Translations under genes and position numbers: made by a program
In this document: positions 17,302 to 27,715 of the stretch, in pieces
Numbering within the stretch: position 1 is the first letter of the stretch
Layout: each line of letters opens with the position of its first letter
The notes under the pieces: generated by a model
Told to the model about the DNA's origin: nothing
Databases searched by the model: none
The model's input: the letters and a program-made list of their open reading frames with translations, nothing else
Origin: JAICKM01 sp050998805
GTDB taxonomy: Bacteria; Chloroflexota; Chloroflexia; QHBQ01; JAICKM01
NCBI GenBank assembly: GCA_050998805.1
Contig: JBPCPV010000048.1
Coordinates: forward strand, 62,001-126,000
Length of the DNA: 64,000 bases
Direction of reading: 5' to 3'

Positions 17302-18480
17302 ATGGCTACGCAACCGATCAAGATCGGCCTGCTCTGCGGGCGCGAAAGCACGTTCCCCGGCGCGTTTATCCAGCGGGTGAACGACCTGGGACGCGAGCAG
17401 AACATCACCGCCGAGCTTGTGCGGCTCGGCGGCACCAGGATGGACGACCCGAACCCATACAGGGTGATCGTGGACAGGATCTCCCATGAGATCCCCTACT
17501 ATCGCGCATATCTCAAGCAGGCGGTGCTCGAAGGCGTGGTCGTGATCAACAACCCGTTCTGGTGGTCTGCCGACGACAAGTTCTTCGAGTGTGCCCTCGC
17601 TACCAAGCTCGGCGTTGCGGTGCCGAAGACGGTCGTTCTGCCGCAGAAAGACTACGTCGCCGGCGTCGTCACCGAGTCGCTACGCAACCTGATCTACCCG
17701 ATCCCGTGGAACGACCTCCTCGAATATGTCGGCCTGCCTGCGTATATGAAGCCGTTCATCGGCGGCGGCTGGAAGAATGTCTACAAAGTCAACTCGGTCG
17801 AAGAACTGATCTGGGCGTTCGACCAGACCGGCGAACTCGGCATGATCCTCCAGGAAGGCATCACCTGGGACCAATATGTGCGCTGCTACTGCCTCGGCCA
17901 GACGAACATCATGCCGATCCGCTACGAGCCGGACAACCCCTTCCACAAGCGTTACGTCTACGACCCAGAGTTCCTCGGCACCGAGCTGGCCTCACGCATC
18001 GTCCACGACGCCCAGGTGCTCAACCAGGCGCTCGGCTTCGACATGAACACCGTCGAGTTCGCGGTGCGCGACGGCGTGCCCTATGCGATCGACTTCCTGA
18101 ACGTCGCCCCCGATATGGATTACCACAGCGTGGGTGAGCATTACTTCGAGTGGGTGGTGGAGAACATGAGCCGCCTGGTGATCGAGCGCGCGCTCAATGG
18201 CTACGCGCCCACCGTCAGCTACCGATGGGACGCGATGCTTAACTCGACGCCCGCCCCCGCCGGCATGGCCGACGCAGCAGCCGCACCCAGCCGCCCCAGC
18301 ACGCCGGTCGCCCCTCTGCTCGACCCTCAGAAGATCGCCTGGGCCTGGAACCCCTACAAGATCCCAGGCAGGCAGGCAGGCCAGGAGGCCGGAGAACCAC
18401 CCCAGGCCAAGTCCGAAACCCCTGTCGTCCCGGAGGGAGTGCCCGAAGAAGCCTCCGGCAAACACCCTCCAGGAGTGTGA
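17302..18480 (+). CDS. ATP-grasp ligase-like protein
   Basis: A 392-residue protein. Residues 1-330 form an ATP-grasp enzyme: a pre-ATP-grasp Rossmann part (KIGLLCGRESTFPGAFIQRVNDL), lid and ATP-binding core (AYMKPFIGGGWKNVYKVNS, MILQEGITWDQYVRCYCLG) and the metal-binding end (NTVEFAVRDGVPYAIDFLNVAPDMD). The last 70 residues are a Pro/Ala-rich tail. ATP-grasp enzymes join a carboxylate to an amine through an acyl phosphate. It starts with ATG after AGGGAGGG, 22 bases behind the hydrolase. Substrates are unknown, but the neighbours argue for a peptide-like product. Confidence 0.85.
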   Translation: MATQPIKIGLLCGRESTFPGAFIQRVNDLGREQNITAELVRLGGTRMDDPNPYRVIVDRISHEIPYYRAYLKQAVLEGVVVINNPFWWSADDKFFECALATKLGVAVPKTVVLPQKDYVAGVVTESLRNLIYPIPWNDLLEYVGLPAYMKPFIGGGWKNVYKVNSVEELIWAFDQTGELGMILQEGITWDQYVRCYCLGQTNIMPIRYEPDNPFHKRYVYDPEFLGTELASRIVHDAQVLNQALGFDMNTVEFAVRDGVPYAIDFLNVAPDMDYHSVGEHYFEWVVENMSRLVIERALNGYAPTVSYRWDAMLNSTPAPAGMADAAAAPSRPSTPVAPLLDPQKIAWAWNPYKIPGRQAGQEAGEPPQAKSETPVVPEGVPEEASGKHPPGV

Positions 18481-18485
18481 GAGCC

Positions 18486-19895
18486 ATGCCCGAGCAAACT
18501 CTCGACGATCTCAACCTCGGCTCGACCGCAGACGTAATCGCTGCCTACAACGACATGCTCGCCGACGACCTGACGCTCGCCCAGTCCTCGGCTGAGATGC
18601 TCGCCGAACGCTCGATAACCGACAAGCTGACCTTCGGCGGAGTGCCATTCCTGCGGACCCTGCGGCCCCACTTCTTCACGCCCCGCCAGTATGCCTATTG
18701 CCGGCAGACGTGCAACACCCTCGCCGCCGCCATGACCCGCCTCCGAGCCGCCGTGCTCGCCGACCCCCGGCTGATGGACCAGCTCGACCTCACACCCGAA
18801 GAGAAACGCCTCGCCCTCGTGGACCCCGGCTTCTCAGAGCCGTCGCCGAGCATCCGCATGGACAGCTTCTGGTCGCCCCATGCCTGGCACTTCATAGAGT
18901 GCAACGCCGAGTCTCCCGCAGCCATCGCCTACGACGATGTGGGCAGCGACCTATTCATGGACCTGCCCTGCATAAAGAAGTTCGGCGAAAAGTATAACAT
19001 ACAGCCGCTCTATGGTCTTGACCGCTTCATGCGCGAGATCGACACCCAGTACGCCGAGTTCCGCGCCAACCGCGGCACCAACGAGTTCCCGCCGCGCCCC
19101 CGGATCGCCATCGTGGACTGGACCGGCGTGCCGACCTACACCGAGTTCGAGCTATTCCAGTCGTACTTCCGGCGGCAAGGGATGGAATGCATCATCTGTC
19201 GACCCGAAGACTGCTCCTACGACGGCAACCGCCTGCGCGCCGGCAATTTCACGATAGACCTTTTCTACAAGCGCGTGCTCACCAGCGAGTTGCTCGCCAA
19301 ACCCGACGTGGCCGAGCCGATCACCAGCGCCTATCTGGACGGCAAGGTGATGGTGATGAACGCATTCCAGGCGAAGATCCTCCACAAGAAGATGAGCTTC
19401 GCCCTCCTCCACGACGACTCCAATGCCCACCTCTTCTCACCGGAACAGCTCACCGTGATCCGCCGCCACATACCCTGGACGCGCAAAGTCGCCGACGGCT
19501 ATACGACATACGAAGGGCGCCGGATCGACCTACCCGCCTTCATCCGCGACAACCGCGAACGGCTGGTACTCAAGCCGAACGACGAATACGGCGGCAAGGG
19601 CGTCTACATCGGCTGGACGATGGACCCCGCCGCCTGGGAAGCCGCCGTCTCCGAGGCCCTCGCGTCCTCGTTCGTCGTCCAGGAGAAAGTCGTCCTCGAG
19701 GAGGAACCCTACCCCTACCTGACCGACACCGGCGGCATCGAAATTGCACAATTGGCAACAGACACCGACCCGTACATCTACGGCAGCGACACACAGGGCG
19801 TGCTCACCCGGCTCTCGGCTGAGGCCCTCCTGAACGTCACCGCCGGCACCGGCTCCGTCACCTGCACCATGCTCGTCGAGCCAAAGAGCCGGTAA
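18486..19895 (+). CDS. Circularly permuted ATP-grasp ligase
   Basis: A 469-residue protein of the circularly permuted ATP-grasp type related to glutathionylspermidine synthase C-terminal domains. Visible landmarks are RMDSFWSPHAWHFIECNAESPAAIAYDD, then RIAIVDWTGVPTYTEFELFQSYFRRQGMECIICRPEDCSYDG, then LLHDDSNAHLFSPEQ, and a nucleotide-binding end RLVLKPNDEYGGKGVYIGW with SFVVQEKVVLEEEPYPYL. The ATG at 18486 is preferred; GTG at 18477 overlaps the previous stop. This is the second of three ligase types in one operon. The family makes amide bonds on small substrates or peptides; the product here is unknown. Confidence 0.87.
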   Translation: MPEQTLDDLNLGSTADVIAAYNDMLADDLTLAQSSAEMLAERSITDKLTFGGVPFLRTLRPHFFTPRQYAYCRQTCNTLAAAMTRLRAAVLADPRLMDQLDLTPEEKRLALVDPGFSEPSPSIRMDSFWSPHAWHFIECNAESPAAIAYDDVGSDLFMDLPCIKKFGEKYNIQPLYGLDRFMREIDTQYAEFRANRGTNEFPPRPRIAIVDWTGVPTYTEFELFQSYFRRQGMECIICRPEDCSYDGNRLRAGNFTIDLFYKRVLTSELLAKPDVAEPITSAYLDGKVMVMNAFQAKILHKKMSFALLHDDSNAHLFSPEQLTVIRRHIPWTRKVADGYTTYEGRRIDLPAFIRDNRERLVLKPNDEYGGKGVYIGWTMDPAAWEAAVSEALASSFVVQEKVVLEEEPYPYLTDTGGIEIAQLATDTDPYIYGSDTQGVLTRLSAEALLNVTAGTGSVTCTMLVEPKSR

Positions 19896-19911
19896 AGAGG
19901 GAGCTAACGAT

Positions 19912-21063
19912 ATGGCTGAGACAGACTCGCTTTTTAGCATCGGTATCGAGGAGGAGTTCCAGATCGTCGATCCGGCGACCGGCGACCTGCGCGCCCATAT
20001 CGAAGAGATGATGACCCAGGCCGGGCGCTACGAAATCGGCGACCAAATCAAGCAGGAAATGCTGCAGTCTATGGTCGAAACCGTGAGCAAAGTCTGCGAA
20101 ACGGTCGGCGAGGCCCGCGAGGAGATATACAAGCTGCGGCGCACCATCTCCGACCTGGCGAACCGCAGCGGCCTGGCGATTGTCTCATCGGGCACCCACC
20201 CCTTCTCCCACTGGCAAACCCAGCTCGTCACGCCGAACGACCGCTACCGGATCCTCGAGGAGGATCTGCAAGATGTCGTCCGCTCGATCCTGATCTTCGG
20301 CCTGCACGTCCATGTGGGCGTGCCGGAGAACGACATGCGGATCGAGATAATGAACGAGGCGCGCTACTTCCTGCCTCACATGCTCGCCCTCTCCACGTCG
20401 TCGCCGTTCTGGCTGGGCCGCTTCACCGGGCTAAAGAGCTACAGAACCGTGGTATGGCAGCAGTTCCCGCGCACCGGCATCCCAAGCACCTTCGATTCCT
20501 GGAACGACTACGAGAACTTCGTGAACACACTGGTGGAGACTAACTGCCTGGATAACCCGAAGAAAATCTGGTGGGATCTCCGTCCCCACCCATTCTACCC
20601 GACCATCGAGTTCCGCGTCTGCGACATGCCGGTGACCGCCGACGAGACCCTCTGCCTCGCCGCGCTCTTCCAGGCGATTGTGGTCAAGCTCTACCGGCTG
20701 CGCCGCAAGAACATCGGCTACCGGCTCTACCATCGCTCGCTTATCCAAGAGAATAAGTGGCGCGCCATGCGCTACGGGATAGACGGCAAGCTGATCGACT
20801 TCGGCAAGCGCATCGAAGTGCCGATGCGCGAGCTTGCCCTCGAGCTTTTGGAGTTCGTGGACGATGTAGTTGACGACCTCGGCAGCCGCAAGGATGTCGA
20901 GTATGTCCACGAGATCCTCAAGATGGGCACTGGCGCAGACCGCCAACTCCAGGTCTTCCGCGAAACTAACGACATAAGAAGGGTAGTGGAGTTCCTGATC
21001 CACGAAACGATGCGGGGCGTCCCCTACGCGCCGGAACTCGGCCTGGAGACGGCTTCCGTATAG
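19912..21063 (+). CDS. GCS2-type carboxylate-amine ligase (YbdK-like)
   Basis: A 383-residue glutamate-cysteine-ligase type 2 enzyme. It shows the opening SIGIEEEFQIVDPATGDLRAHIEEM, the HPFSHW block, GLHVHVGVPENDMRIEIMNEAR, the central FTGLKSYRTVVWQQFPRTGIPSTFDSW, and DLRPHPFYPTIEFRVCDMPVTADE. These match the family that makes gamma-glutamyl or similar amides with ATP. True glutathione synthesis is unlikely because no glutathione synthetase is nearby. It lies 16 bases after the permuted ATP-grasp gene with GGGAG as ribosome-binding site, and it closes the operon. Confidence 0.93.
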   Translation: MAETDSLFSIGIEEEFQIVDPATGDLRAHIEEMMTQAGRYEIGDQIKQEMLQSMVETVSKVCETVGEAREEIYKLRRTISDLANRSGLAIVSSGTHPFSHWQTQLVTPNDRYRILEEDLQDVVRSILIFGLHVHVGVPENDMRIEIMNEARYFLPHMLALSTSSPFWLGRFTGLKSYRTVVWQQFPRTGIPSTFDSWNDYENFVNTLVETNCLDNPKKIWWDLRPHPFYPTIEFRVCDMPVTADETLCLAALFQAIVVKLYRLRRKNIGYRLYHRSLIQENKWRAMRYGIDGKLIDFGKRIEVPMRELALELLEFVDDVVDDLGSRKDVEYVHEILKMGTGADRQLQVFRETNDIRRVVEFLIHETMRGVPYAPELGLETASV

Positions 21064-21077
21064 GCTGTTATAAGCGT

Positions 21078-21098
21078 TCAGCAGTCAGCAGTCAGCTA
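21078..21098. repeat. Heptad repeat (TCAGCAG x2, TCAGCTA)
   Basis: Three seven-base units lie in the short gap between convergent genes. They overlap the last three bases of the minus-strand gene. Confidence 0.7.
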
Positions 21099-21569
21099 CG
21101 GTTTCGTGGGGGTCGGCGGGCCTGTGCTGGGCACGGGCTGGGGTAGTTTCGGCACAGGGGCGGTGCGGACAGGTGCTGCCGGCCGGAACGGCGGGCCGAC
21201 CACGCGCACCGCAGATGGCAAAGGTCGGCATTGGGCGATGTAGACGGTGAGCACCGCAAGGTTCAGCGAGTTACCCCGCCTACCGAAACAGCCGCCGTAG
21301 AGCGGGCCGCCGATGACCATCGGTGCAGGGAACCGCACGACCCGCGATTGCCTGTTCGGGAGAACCATTACCTGGTAGCCTCCGGCCTGCGCGATCACGT
21401 CTCTCCCGCTCACCGCCGCGAAGACGCCGACGGCAAAGCCGGTGAGCATCAACCCCGCGACCGTGCCGAGGAGCAGGTAGAGCAGCACCCGCGCCCAGAG
21501 ACGGCGCCGCGTCCCCGGCATACGTCCGGCTTCCCTCGATTCGGCGCGCTCCGGTTCTTCATCCGCCAT
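21096..21569 (-). CDS. Single-span membrane protein with proline-rich exterior
   Basis: A 157-residue protein: a charged N-terminal 25 residues, one hydrophobic helix (LWARVLLYLLLGTVAGLMLTGFAVGVFAAV, about 24-54), a small extracytoplasmic domain of about 60 residues with two cysteines (CFGRRG and QCRPL), and a Pro/Thr-rich C-terminal tail. No family is recognised. Anchoring in the membrane with the bulk outside is inferred from the positive-inside rule. Upstream on this strand, TACAAT and TATACC elements near 21605-21620 could be its -10. Confidence 0.5.
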   Translation of the reverse strand: MADEEPERAESREAGRMPGTRRRLWARVLLYLLLGTVAGLMLTGFAVGVFAAVSGRDVIAQAGGYQVMVLPNRQSRVVRFPAPMVIGGPLYGGCFGRRGNSLNLAVLTVYIAQCRPLPSAVRVVGPPFRPAAPVRTAPVPKLPQPVPSTGPPTPTKP

Positions 21570-21646
21570 GACACTATCCTCGCCGGAATATAACGAAGCG
21601 GCACAACACTGGGTATATTGTACCCCCTCGTGCCCCGTAGATCAAA

Positions 21647-22849
21647 TCACGGCCGCAGCAGCCCCCACAGATACCCTGGCGTCAGCGCGGCGCGGGCGTC
21701 CGTGAAGTCGCCGAGCACCCCCGACATGACCGCGAGCCGCCCGGGGCGGGCCGCGAGGCGCGGTGCCACGTAGTCCATGCCGCCCCGCATCTGCACGAAG
21801 CCCTGCACCAGCCGGCAGACCAGGTCTTTGGCGAGGAACTCGCGGCGGCGGGCGGCCCCGTAGGGGGCGAGCGCGCGGGCCGAGAAGTCGCCCCGCTCGA
21901 GCGCGGCCAGCATGACCGGAACGGCTAGCTCCGCGCCGCGCAGAGCCTTGTAGACCCCCTCGCCGGTGAATGGGTCGAAGAAGCCGGCTGCGTCGCCGAC
22001 CAGCAGGAAGCCGGGGCCGCAGGCACGGCTCGCGGAGACGCCGACCGGCCCGACGCCCCGCACCTCGCTGACGCGGTGCGCGCCCGCGACGCTCTCGGCT
22101 AGGGTCGGGAAGCCGCGGAGGGCGGCCTCGAAGCGGGCCTCGGCGGGCAGACGCTCTGCGCCCCGCTCCGGCAGGTCTACCACGATGCCGACGTTGACCT
22201 GCCCATCGGTGAGCGGGGCGAGGCCGCAGTAGCCGTGGCTGGCGACGTGCATCTCGCCCCAGGCGTCGCAGCCGCGCAAGCCCTCGTAGTGCGCCACCAT
22301 GCCGAGCGAGCGGGGCCAGCGCAGGGGCCGGACCAGCCCGAGCGCGCGCGCCACGACCGAGTGCGTGCCGTCGGCCCCGACCACCAGGGGCGCGCGTATC
22401 TCCATCTCCGCGCCGGCCCCCTGCCGTGTACGCACGCCGACCGCCTGCCCGCTGTCGCGTATCACGTCCACCACTCGGGCGCGCTCACGGAGATCGGCAC
22501 CCGCGGCGACGGCGTACTCCACCAGCGCAGCGTCGAGGCGCAGTCGCGGGGTCGCCAGCACACAGCCTCCGCCTGCTGCCGCGTAGTCCATGCAGAAGAC
22601 GGCACCGCTCGGCGCGTAGACGCGCATCTCGGGCAGGCGGCGGGGGCGGGCGCGCTCGACGAAGGCCAGCGCGCCGCACCGCTCGAGCAGCGTGGCCGTC
22701 TGCGGGCTGGTGTATTCGCCGCACGCCTTGTCGCGGGGGAAGGCAGTCTTGTCGAGCAGCGCGACGCGCGCACCCGCCCGCGCCAGCAGCCCCGCCGTCA
22801 TGCTTCCGGCAGGCCCCGCCCCGACGATGATCGCGTCGTATCTCTCCAC
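21647..22849 (-). CDS. FAD-dependent geranylgeranyl-reductase-family oxidoreductase
   Basis: A 400-residue flavoprotein. The N-terminal dinucleotide-binding motif is DAIIVGAGPAGSMTAGLLARAG, followed by the family signature DKACGEYTSPQT, a second substrate/FAD motif VVGADGTHSVVARALG, and the C-terminal GDAAGFFDPFTGEGVYKAL. The group includes geranylgeranyl reductases and related quinone/lipid-tail dehydrogenases. Which lipid is reduced is not visible. GTG at 22849 is chosen because it begins the domain directly and leaves a seven-base gap to the upstream gene; an ATG at 22918 would overlap that gene by 62 bases. Confidence 0.85.
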   Translation of the reverse strand: MERYDAIIVGAGPAGSMTAGLLARAGARVALLDKTAFPRDKACGEYTSPQTATLLERCGALAFVERARPRRLPEMRVYAPSGAVFCMDYAAAGGGCVLATPRLRLDAALVEYAVAAGADLRERARVVDVIRDSGQAVGVRTRQGAGAEMEIRAPLVVGADGTHSVVARALGLVRPLRWPRSLGMVAHYEGLRGCDAWGEMHVASHGYCGLAPLTDGQVNVGIVVDLPERGAERLPAEARFEAALRGFPTLAESVAGAHRVSEVRGVGPVGVSASRACGPGFLLVGDAAGFFDPFTGEGVYKALRGAELAVPVMLAALERGDFSARALAPYGAARRREFLAKDLVCRLVQGFVQMRGGMDYVAPRLAARPGRLAVMSGVLGDFTDARAALTPGYLWGLLRP

Positions 22850-22856
22850 CCGCGTA

Positions 22857-24983
22857 TCATGCCACAGGTGAGGCACGCTTGGCAAGCCTTGACCAAGAGG
22901 CCGCGACCAGCCACGCAAGCGCCGTCACCCCGAACCCCACCGGCAGCGCGGTGTCCCACGCCGGGTTGAGGCCCATGCTCTCGAGCGTCGGGCGGAGTAT
23001 TGCCTCGCGCGTGCCGGTGAGCAGAAAGCGCCACTCCGCGATGATCGGCGACCATGACGGCGTGAAGAGCATATTCGCCTCGGCAGCCGTGCCCGCGCCG
23101 TAGACACCGTTGATGTCGAAGTAGTAGAACTGGTCCACCAGCGCGCCCGGGATGGCTGTCAGCAAGCCGGCGACGCCGAGCGCCCACCAGGCCCTCCGCG
23201 CCCAGACCTCATCGGCGAGCGCGCCGAGCGGCAAGAGGAGCAGCGGCACCAGGGGCAGGATCAGGCGCGGCCCCCAGGCGATGTTCCCCTCCCATGACGA
23301 CCAGAGCGCGTGGAAGACCAGCACGATCACCGCCTGCGCGGAGATGGCCGCCGCCTCCGCGCGCAGCACGCCCCGCCGCAAGCAGGCGACCAGCGCGAAC
23401 GGCGTCAGGAGCACCGGGGGCGCGTACCAGATCAGCCCCTTGCCTGGGCTGAACAGCAGCCCGTAGAGGCCGACCGGCAGCGGCGTCGTGAAGCCCTCCC
23501 CCTCGTAGCCGAAGACGAACGGGCTGCCGTAGCGCAGAGCGTTGTATCCGAGCGTCAGCAGCAGCCCCGGCAGAACCCCCAGCCCGAACACCCCCATGCC
23601 CGAGACCAGCCGCCGGACCGAAACCGGGCGTTTCGCGAGCCGCCACGCTAGCAAGAGCGCCGGCACCGGCAGGTAGATCGCGTTCGCCGGCTTCACCAAC
23701 ACCGCGAGGCCGAGGCAGACACCTGCCGCGAAAACCCTGAGCCACCGATCCCTTCCCCCTGTAAGGGAGTTGGAAAAGACAAGCAGGAAGGCCACGAGGA
23801 TCAGCAGGCCGCTGCTCGGTTCCGCGAAGGCGAGCCGCGAGTAGGCGATTGCGGGCGTAGCCAGCAGGAAGCTGCCGGAGACCGCGAGGGCGACGCCGGG
23901 GCCGAAGCGCCGCCGAGCGCCGAGGAACAGCACCAGCGCCGTCGCCGGGATCACGGCGGCATTGAACAGGGCCACGCAGAACCGAGTGAGCTGGTCCACG
24001 TTCGCGGAGGTGACGCCTGCCCAGGCGCGGCCCAGCCAGTAGAGCGGCAGCGTCGCAAGCGGCTGGCCGACGCCGAACTTGATCCACTCATGGTTCTTGT
24101 GCTGCCAGGGCATCGCGTCTTCGGCCAGGCCCGCCGTCACCTGGTACATGCCCTCGGCGTCGCCGGTGTTGAAGCGGGCCAGCGTGAAGAGCAGCAGCAA
24201 TCCGGCGAGCGCGAGTGCGACGAAGATAACCGCCCGGTGTCCGGCTCCGAGTGCAGAGCGCGGACCGGAGCGGCGGATGGCGAAGGCCGCGAGCAGCGCC
24301 GGAAGCAGCAAGATCGGCGCGGCCCGCGTCAGCCACACATCGCCGTAAGCGAGCAGGCTGCCGAGAAAGGCGAGCACGGCTATGCCGGCGACGAGCGGCG
24401 CATCGGGCTGCGTGGTGCCTGCTGCCCAAGCGAGTGCGAGCGCCAGCACCGAGATGAAGAGCGCGACCTCCGCAAACATCGTGCGGGCGGCTGCGGCTGG
24501 CGCGTCCACCGCGAGTCGCGTAAGGGCGACGCCGAGGGTGCGACGGTCGCCGGGCGGATTCCAGGGGGCGGTCAAGATGGCGAGCGTCGGCGTGCCGCTC
24601 GCCGCCTCCGCCGAGACGGTCAGCGTCCAGGGCGCGCCGCCGTGGCGCGTGCTGCCGTGGTACACCTCGCGGCCGTCGAGCAGTAGCCGGAGGTCGCGGT
24701 CTGCCGGCGCAGCGTCGAAAAGCGTGAGGTGGAGCGTGATCCGGCCAGGGCCGACCTGCGGCAGCCTCATCTCGGCGGCGGGCTGCGCCCATCGGAAGTC
24801 TCCCGCCCCGTTATGCTCGCCGTCGTAGAAGCCGGTCAGACGATATATCTGCTCGGCGTGACTGCCGATAGCCAACTCCTGCCGTCCCGCGAGCGCCACT
24901 GCCGCGACGACCAGGCCGATGCCCAGCACTAGAAGCAGCCAAAGCAGCGGGCGGCGCAGCAGAGCGGGGAGGGAAGCTGCCAT
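22857..24983 (-). CDS. Polytopic membrane glycosyltransferase-like protein
   Basis: A 708-residue protein: N-terminal helix, an extracytoplasmic beta-rich domain of about 130 residues (GRITLHLTLFDAAPADRDLRLLLDG), then about eleven hydrophobic helices. The loop LLFSPGKGLIWYAPPVLL and the preceding GEGFTTPLPVGLYG are shared with the protein encoded at 52720-54732, which marks one family of GT-C-like membrane proteins. Donor and acceptor are unknown, and classical catalytic DE loops are not obvious. Its end lies seven bases before the FAD oxidoreductase gene and its start two bases after queA, so a ruvB-queA-this-FAD operon is likely. Confidence 0.65.
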   Translation of the reverse strand: MAASLPALLRRPLLWLLLVLGIGLVVAAVALAGRQELAIGSHAEQIYRLTGFYDGEHNGAGDFRWAQPAAEMRLPQVGPGRITLHLTLFDAAPADRDLRLLLDGREVYHGSTRHGGAPWTLTVSAEAASGTPTLAILTAPWNPPGDRRTLGVALTRLAVDAPAAAARTMFAEVALFISVLALALAWAAGTTQPDAPLVAGIAVLAFLGSLLAYGDVWLTRAAPILLLPALLAAFAIRRSGPRSALGAGHRAVIFVALALAGLLLLFTLARFNTGDAEGMYQVTAGLAEDAMPWQHKNHEWIKFGVGQPLATLPLYWLGRAWAGVTSANVDQLTRFCVALFNAAVIPATALVLFLGARRRFGPGVALAVSGSFLLATPAIAYSRLAFAEPSSGLLILVAFLLVFSNSLTGGRDRWLRVFAAGVCLGLAVLVKPANAIYLPVPALLLAWRLAKRPVSVRRLVSGMGVFGLGVLPGLLLTLGYNALRYGSPFVFGYEGEGFTTPLPVGLYGLLFSPGKGLIWYAPPVLLTPFALVACLRRGVLRAEAAAISAQAVIVLVFHALWSSWEGNIAWGPRLILPLVPLLLLPLGALADEVWARRAWWALGVAGLLTAIPGALVDQFYYFDINGVYGAGTAAEANMLFTPSWSPIIAEWRFLLTGTREAILRPTLESMGLNPAWDTALPVGFGVTALAWLVAASWSRLAKRASPVA

Positions 24984-24984
24984 C

Positions 24985-26091
24985 TCAGAGTATCAACATC
25001 GCATCACCGAACGAATAGAAGCGATACCCCTCCTCTATCGCCTCCTCGTATGCCGCCAGCAGCCGCTCACGGCCCACCAGCGCGCTCACCAACATGAGCA
25101 GCGTGGAGCGCGGCAGGTGGAAGTTCGTCACCAGCCCGTCGGTCAGCCGGAAGCGGAAGCCCGGGTAGATGAACAGCCGGCTCCAGCCCGAGGTCGGCCC
25201 CAGTTCGTCTCCGTCCCCGATGCCCTGCTCGGCAGCCACTGTCTCGAGGACGCGCACCGTGGTCGTGCCGACGAGCACCACGCGGCCCCCCGCCGCGCGC
25301 GTCGCGTTGATCGCGGCGGCGGTCGCGGCCGGCAACTCGTACCACTCGCGGTGCATCGGGTGGGCCGTCGGGTCGTCCTCTTGCACCGGGCGGAACGTGT
25401 CGAGGCCGATGTGCAGCGTGATCGTTGCCCAGCCGACGCCCTTCTCGCGCAGCGCGGTCAGCAGCCGGGGGGTGAAGTGGAGGCCGGCGGTGGGGGCAGC
25501 CGCCGAGCCGGGCACGCGGGAGTAGACGGTCTGGTAGCTCTCCGGGTCGGCGGGCGGCTCGTGGATATAGGGCGGCAGGGGCATCATGCCGAGCCGCTCG
25601 ATCCGGTCTTCCGGCGGGCTGTCGAAGCGCAGCAGCCGCCCGCCGATCTCGGTGCGCCCCACTACCTCGGCTTCGAGGATGATGCCTGCCGGCGGGCCGG
25701 ACCGCCCCTCGCGCGCCGCCGTGGAGAACACCAGCCGCGTGCCCGGCCTGACGCTCCGCCCCGGCTTAACCAGCGCCTCCCAGACCAGATTGCCCAGCAA
25801 CGAGCCGGGCGCAGCACCGCCCTGGTCGCCGGCCGGGCGCAAGAGCAGCACCTCGACCCGCCCGCCGGTGTCGCGCTTGTGGCCCAGCAGGCGCGCCGGC
25901 AGCACGCGGCTCTCGTTCGCCACGAGCAGGTCACCGGGCGCGAGGTAGGAGAGGATGTCGGTGAAGCGCCTGTGGATCGGCGGGCCGCCGTCGCGCGGCA
26001 GCACCAGCAGCCGCGACGAGTCGCGGGGCTGGGCCTGAGATTGGGCGATCCGGTCGGGCGGTAGGTGGTAGTCGAAATCGCTCGTCCGCAT
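24985..26091 (-). CDS. queA: QueA, S-adenosylmethionine:tRNA ribosyltransferase-isomerase
   Basis: A 368-residue enzyme that transfers and isomerises the ribosyl part of S-adenosylmethionine onto 7-aminomethyl-7-deazaguanine in tRNA, giving epoxyqueuosine. Family blocks are FDYHLPPDRIAQ at the N-terminus, DSSRLLVL, FTDILSYLAPGDLLVANESRVLPARL, YQTVYSRVPGSAAAPTAGLHFT, HIGLDTFRPV, GTTTVRVLE and LFIYPGFRFRLTDGLVTNFHLPRSTLLMLVSAL. The length is normal. The gene follows ruvB by three bases, a common ruvB-queA arrangement. Confidence 0.97.
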   Translation of the reverse strand: MRTSDFDYHLPPDRIAQSQAQPRDSSRLLVLPRDGGPPIHRRFTDILSYLAPGDLLVANESRVLPARLLGHKRDTGGRVEVLLLRPAGDQGGAAPGSLLGNLVWEALVKPGRSVRPGTRLVFSTAAREGRSGPPAGIILEAEVVGRTEIGGRLLRFDSPPEDRIERLGMMPLPPYIHEPPADPESYQTVYSRVPGSAAAPTAGLHFTPRLLTALREKGVGWATITLHIGLDTFRPVQEDDPTAHPMHREWYELPAATAAAINATRAAGGRVVLVGTTTVRVLETVAAEQGIGDGDELGPTSGWSRLFIYPGFRFRLTDGLVTNFHLPRSTLLMLVSALVGRERLLAAYEEAIEEGYRFYSFGDAMLIL

Positions 26092-26094
26092 TTA

Positions 26095-27141
<1,047 letters not shown>

Positions 27142-27192
27142 CCGGCCCCCACCCCACCGCAACAAACTAGAACAAACTTGCTACCCATGACT

Positions 27193-27201
27193 ATTATACC
27201 A
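27193..27201 (-). promoter_or_regulatory. Extended -10 promoter of ruvB-queA
   Basis: On the minus strand TGGTATAAT occupies 27201-27193. The surrounding 13-mer GATGTGGTATAAT is identical to the one before the DUF2723 gene. There is no good -35, and transcription would start near 27186. Confidence 0.6.
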
Positions 27202-27205
27202 CATC

Positions 27206-27692
27206 GCAGTAGGCCGTAGGCAATAGGCGGCACCTCGTCCCTGTAAGACACGGCTCCGCCCGTGGACCGCCGCAGGACCAATACCTCTGTGGGAGAGTCG
27301 CTCTGCGCTCGATAGCTGCGGCCCCTACCGCTAGCCTTCCACAATTCAGAACTCAAAACTCAAAACTCAACATTCGTCGTCCCGTACCGCCGCCGTCCCG
27401 GCGGCACCCGCCTGCTAACCACCAGCCGCCAACCACGCACCAAGCACCACTTTTCGTGCTTTTTCGTGGATCGCGCCGTCATAGCCAAGACCCCGCCTCC
27501 GTCTAATGGAGTATCTTTGCCTCCAAGACCTCCAAACCCCCCCAAATCTGGCAGTAAATCGCCCCTCAAATGGATATATAAAGTGAGAGGGTAAAAATAA
27601 CGGAACGAAAACGCCCTACTCCGTGCCTACCCCCACCCCCGAAAGCTGATAGCTGATAGCTGATAGCTGACGGCTGAAAGCTGAAAGCTGAA
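27206..27692. repeat. Large mosaic repeat island (no gene)
   Basis: This fills most of the 620-base gene-free stretch between ruvB and the metallo-hydrolase gene. In order it holds: GCNRTAG heptads (27206-27226); CTCAAAA heptads (27345-27372); the 17-base palindrome GCCGCCGTCCCGGCGGC (27389-27405); TAACCAC-like units (about 27414-27445); the CTTTTCGTG module (27450-27473); and seven AGCTGAT/AGCTGAA heptads (27644-27692). The sequence between blocks shows no convincing coding potential. Confidence 0.85.
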
Positions 27693-27715
27693 AGCTCGCC
27701 CGACCGCCCAGCTTG

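Noticed and set aside
27644..27692. Tandem repeats as a possible CRISPR array
   Set aside because: The unit is seven bases with no unique spacers, and no cas genes are near.
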